7,966 nt of DNA from JARRRD01 sp046706685 (GTDB lineage Bacteria; Nitrospirota; Thermodesulfovibrionia; Thermodesulfovibrionales; UBA6898): contig JBJKPE010000133.1 in assembly GCA_046706685.1 (NCBI GenBank), positions 1 through 7,966 of the forward strand, in the 5' to 3' direction. Positions 5,246 through 7,966 of the stretch are shown piece after piece (the first letter of the stretch is position 1; each line of letters starts with the position of its first letter). The notes below the pieces were generated by a model. That model was not told the DNA's origin. It did no database searches and saw only the letters and a program-made list of their open reading frames with translations. A program made the position numbers and the translations under genes.

Positions 5246-6469
5246 CTAAAAGATGACCTGAAGGACGTTATCTATTCCGCGCAATGTCTGTAAAATGTGA
5301 AGGGCTTCGCCTGGTTTCAACCCGTCCGTTCCTACTCCGCAAAGCACGCCCTGCATGGCATCGAAAGCCGCCTTTACGTTGAGGTCGTCGTCCATTTTAT
5401 TCGTGAAGGCCGACTGCAACCGTCGGGACGCGTGGCAGGGTACAGCCTCTTTTGCCCGTGCCTTAGCCTTGATCTTCTTAACGCACTCTTTGAACCGGCG
5501 GAGTTTCCCGACGGCGGAGTCCATGGCAGTATTCGAGAAATTGAGCTGCCGCAGGTAGTGCCCGTATATCAAAAAAAACCTGATCTCATCGGCGGAGTAG
5601 CCGTCCTTCAGAAGCGTGTCGGTGTAGTAAATGTTTCCCTTGCTCTTCGACATCTTCTTGCCTTCCACGTGGAGATGCCGGCAATGGAGCCAGAAATTTG
5701 CCGCCGGATAGGGTTTTACTGATTCCAGGACCGCACAGGTATAATCATGGTGTCTGACGAGATTGTCGATCCCGCCGCAGTAGATCGAGAGAGACTCGTC
5801 AAAAAACCGGCTGATCATTGCGGGGTCCTGTACGTTCCAGGCCGGTCTTCCCCGTCCGATTCCCGTGTCCCAGTAATACTTGTCGCCCTTCCTGTACCCA
5901 TGCCAAAGTATAAAGTCCCCGAGGTTCCATCTCATCCCCGGATATGTGTCCTTGTGAAACCTTATTTTTCTGGATGGCCACCTGGACATATCCAGTCCGT
6001 AGAGTTTTCCGAACTCAGGAAACTTCAGGGGATCGAAGTATACGTTGTTCCCGTACCAGTAGGCGACCTCCCGGCTCAGAAGCGATTCTATCAGGTCCAC
6101 GGTCTCACCTATGCTTTCGGACGCCCGGGGCAGGAAGTCCGGGATCTTTATCCGGAGCAGCTTCATCTCTTTGACGAACCGGCCGATGTTCTCATCCGCG
6201 AGCCGGTGCAAGTCCATCTTTCGCTTCGCGGCCTCCTCAATCGCCTTGTCTTCGATGTCCGTGATGGTCATTCCTCTCTGCACCCTGTATCCCGAATATT
6301 CAAGATACCTGACGAGGATGTCCTCGAAGAGGAACGTCCTGAAATTGCCTATATGCACCCTCTGATAGACCGACGGTCCACAGGTGAAAATATTCACGAC
6401 GTCTTTGTTGGCCGGCCGGAACCGCTCTAACTTCTTTCCCAGTGAATTAAAGAGTTTCAGCATACTCAT
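5246..6469 (-). CDS. Cysteinyl-tRNA synthetase-like protein with altered zinc site, short C terminus
   Basis: A 407-residue class I synthetase-fold protein alignable with CysRS from its first residues (LKLFNSLGKKLERF) through the KMSKS region. Nucleotide-binding signatures are intact: HIGN (39-42) and KMSKS (272-276), with TITDIEDK (68-75), GDFILWH (184-190) and GRGRPAW (205-211) also recognisable. The first zinc ligand is kept (Cys30 in CGPSVY). The WHIECSAM motif of true CysRS has become WNVQDPAM (211-218), putting Asp215 in place of the ligand Cys, and HHENE has become HHDYT (240-244), replacing the Glu ligand with Thr244. That zinc normally grips the cysteine thiol. The protein ends after the MDDDLNVKAAFDAM helix, lacking the last 50 or so residues with the R-x-x-AR and GI-x-L-x-D elements. 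ATP activation of some acid is likely; cysteine is doubtful. Automated annotation would call it cysS. AAGGT lies five bases before the start. Confidence 0.88.
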   Translation of the reverse strand: MSMLKLFNSLGKKLERFRPANKDVVNIFTCGPSVYQRVHIGNFRTFLFEDILVRYLEYSGYRVQRGMTITDIEDKAIEEAAKRKMDLHRLADENIGRFVKEMKLLRIKIPDFLPRASESIGETVDLIESLLSREVAYWYGNNVYFDPLKFPEFGKLYGLDMSRWPSRKIRFHKDTYPGMRWNLGDFILWHGYRKGDKYYWDTGIGRGRPAWNVQDPAMISRFFDESLSIYCGGIDNLVRHHDYTCAVLESVKPYPAANFWLHCRHLHVEGKKMSKSKGNIYYTDTLLKDGYSADEIRFFLIYGHYLRQLNFSNTAMDSAVGKLRRFKECVKKIKAKARAKEAVPCHASRRLQSAFTNKMDDDLNVKAAFDAMQGVLCGVGTDGLKPGEALHILQTLRGIDNVLQVIF

Positions 6470-6502
6470 ATTTTACCTTACTGCTGCAACCTATCTGAAA
6501 AA

Positions 6503-6666
6503 GAGAGGCGAATGTGCTGAAAAAGGTCCATGACCTGAGGCTCCTTACAGTCCCCGGTCGCGGCGACATACGCCTTTCCGAAACACATTCACGTTGAAAT
6601 TGCGTTTACGTGAATCAAGATTGATATCTGCCGAATTTATGGACTTTTTCAGCATGTTCGCTTCTC
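6503..6666. repeat. 164-bp element bounded by imperfect ~30-bp inverted repeats
   Basis: The left arm (6503-6533) and the reverse complement of the right arm (6637-6666) align over about 30 bp with four or five mismatches and one 1-bp gap; the shared core is TGCTGAAAAAG followed by TCCAT. The arms enclose about 100 bp with no gene. It fills nearly all the gap between the MATE stop and the synthetase-like start. The shape fits a miniature inverted-repeat element (MITE). In leftward RNA the arms would form a long stem followed by a CTCTCTTTTT run, so it could also act as a terminator. No clear target-site duplication was found. Confidence 0.6.
6587..6615. repeat. Internal palindrome ATTCACGT-N13-ACGTGAAT
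   Basis: A perfect 8-bp inverted repeat separated by 13 bp, near the middle of the inverted-repeat element. It could be a nested hairpin in RNA or a dimeric protein-binding site. Confidence 0.5.
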
Positions 6667-6671
6667 CTTCT

Positions 6672-7966
6672 TTAGTCCACCCTCAGCGTTTTCCAATGCC
6701 CCTTGCGAAACCTCCTCGCCATCAGCAGGCCCTGGGCCGCCATCGAGGTGATCATTACGACCCAGACGCCGGTCGCCCCGTAATCCAGCACCAGGGCGGC
6801 GATATAGGCCAGGGGGAGCCTGATGAACCACATCGCTATAATGATAACCCACATAGTCCCCCTTGTGTCGCCCGCTCCCTGGAGTCCTCCGCCGAGTATG
6901 GAGCTCACCGCCATGAAGGGTTCGGAGAGCATGTTAATCCGCAGGTAGCGCGTCGTTTCGGCAAGGACCGCCGGGTTTTTTGTGAGCGCCGACGCGACCT
7001 GTTCGGCCAGAATGAAGATTACGAGGGCCATCAGACTTACAAGCAGAACCCCCGCCTGGGCGATCTTCCATCCGACTTTTTCCGCCCTTCCGGGATCACC
7101 CGCCCCCAGGTTCTGGCCGACGAGGACTGAGGCGGCCATGTTGAGGGCGAAGGCCGGGAGGTAGATTACGGCCTCTATCCTCAGGCCGTTCGTGATCGAG
7201 GCGAGCGCCGTTATGCTCTCAGGGCCCAGGCGGCCGAGAATGTTGTAAAGGACGATGGTGCCGGCGTTCCATGCGACCTGAAGCATCGCGGCCGGCCAGC
7301 TGAGTCTTATGATCCTTCTGATCAGATCGAGGGACAGCTTCCAGGTGCCCGAATAAAAGCCCTTCCACCAGCCCCGGGTGAGGAAGAAGAGGTTGATGGC
7401 CATCCCCACGGTCACAGAGACAGCGGTCGAGACCGCTATGCCCTGATATCCCATTTTCGGAAAAGAGAACAGACCGAAGACGAGCACGAAATCACCGGCG
7501 ATGTTGCAGAGGCTTACTATGAACATGGTGACAAGGGGCTTTTTTACATCGCCGCCAGCCCGGAATACGGCGTTGGAGATTATCAGAATGTAGTTGGGTC
7601 CGAGTGCGAGCGCGAAGATCCTCAGGAATTTTTCAGCTATGTCCCTGATGCCGGCAGGGAAGCCCGCCAGCACGACGATGTCCCTGTAAAAAAATAAACC
7701 GGCCAGCGAAATCACCAAAGCGATAAGCACGCTGAAAAGAAGGGACTGGCGGGCGATCCTGAGGGCCCTCTCCTTATCCCCCGAGCCTGCCGACCTGGAT
7801 ACCATGGCAAGTGTGCCTATGCTGATGGCGTTGGCGATTATTATTATAAGAAAATAAAGCTGGTCGATGAAGCCTACCGCCGCCTGGACCTCCGAACTTA
7901 TCAGCCCGGCGACGTAGATGTCTGTAAAGCCCACGAGAAAGAAGAAGACCATGACGAGTAGCATCG
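6672..7966 (-). CDS. MATE-family efflux transporter (N terminus cut by right edge)
   Basis: At least 430 residues of a 12-helix transporter. The Met at 7964 is probably internal, because the chain begins inside helix 1 (ahead of GFTDIYVAGLIS); about 20-30 residues should lie beyond the edge. The two homologous halves are clear. The N-lobe has AVFRAGGDVKKP and NIAGDFVLVFG, and the C-lobe opens at LSWPAAMLQVAWNAG and carries VGQNLGAGDPGRAEK and GGGLQGAGDTRGTMW, the matching repeat of the N-lobe loop. MATE proteins expel cationic drugs, dyes or metabolites from the cytoplasm using a Na+ or H+ gradient. The substrate cannot be read from this sequence. It ends in TAA six bases before the inverted-repeat element and lies upstream of the synthetase-like gene on the same strand. 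Confidence 0.92.
   Translation of the reverse strand, partial: MLLVMVFFFLVGFTDIYVAGLISSEVQAAVGFIDQLYFLIIIIANAISIGTLAMVSRSAGSGDKERALRIARQSLLFSVLIALVISLAGLFFYRDIVVLAGFPAGIRDIAEKFLRIFALALGPNYILIISNAVFRAGGDVKKPLVTMFIVSLCNIAGDFVLVFGLFSFPKMGYQGIAVSTAVSVTVGMAINLFFLTRGWWKGFYSGTWKLSLDLIRRIIRLSWPAAMLQVAWNAGTIVLYNILGRLGPESITALASITNGLRIEAVIYLPAFALNMAASVLVGQNLGAGDPGRAEKVGWKIAQAGVLLVSLMALVIFILAEQVASALTKNPAVLAETTRYLRINMLSEPFMAVSSILGGGLQGAGDTRGTMWVIIIAMWFIRLPLAYIAALVLDYGATGVWVVMITSMAAQGLLMARRFRKGHWKTLRVD

Noticed and set aside
5072..5248. 57 sense codons in frame after the TAG stop of the synthetase-like gene, suggesting amber read-through
   Set aside because: The extension shows none of the CysRS C-terminal elements and no known recoding signal; most likely a chance open stretch.
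5747..6430. 227-codon rightward open frame
   Set aside because: Entirely antisense to the synthetase-like gene, whose motifs are unmistakable; it is a codon-bias shadow.
6494..6527. Direct repeat CTGAAAAAG, 22 bp apart, at the left side of the inverted-repeat element
   Set aside because: Only nine bases, partly a run of A; too little to call a separate repeat.

Overview
This is a stretch of an ordinary-looking bacterial chromosome, probably from an anaerobic or respiratory member of Nitrospirota or Desulfobacterota. The placement is an inference. It rests on a multihaem c-type cytochrome, a receiver-PilZ regulator of the type common in those phyla, a dihydrolipoamide-dehydrogenase-like protein closer in motif detail to archaeal and mycothione-reductase-like enzymes than to classical Lpd, and a seven-helix domain that usually heads histidine kinases in such genomes. 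No rRNA, tRNA, CRISPR array or transposase gene was seen.

Layout. Positions 1-2814 read rightward: the end of a hexahaem cytochrome c (cut by the window edge), a receiver-PilZ protein (579-1307), and an FAD/NAD disulfide oxidoreductase (1438-2814). Each of the last two has its own plausible promoter. From 2815 to the right edge all convincing genes read leftward: a small cupin (3107-3430), a translationally coupled pair made of a 90-residue soluble protein and a stand-alone seven-helix membrane protein (4639 to 3687), a region of about 600 bp without a convincing gene (4640-5245), a cysteinyl-tRNA-synthetase-like protein (5246-6469), a 164-bp inverted-repeat element (6503-6666), and a MATE-family transporter cut by the right edge (6672-7966).

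How the genes may work together. Each gene or pair looks like its own transcription unit; there is no long operon. The cytochrome belongs to periplasmic electron transfer. The receiver-PilZ protein would join a phosphorelay to c-di-GMP output. The oxidoreductase has no lipoyl-complex partners nearby. The coupled 90-residue/seven-helix pair looks like a membrane sensor that lacks its usual kinase output.

The most unusual item is the synthetase-like protein. It keeps the class I nucleotide-binding signatures (HIGN, KMSKS), but two of the four expected zinc ligands that select cysteine are replaced (Cys to Asp215, Glu to Thr244), and the C-terminal anticodon-binding part is missing. It is probably a paralogue with a different substrate, in size like the small-molecule ligase MshC. 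The neighbouring MATE exporter raises the possibility of a make-and-export pair, but an inverted-repeat element separates the two genes and nothing proves the link.
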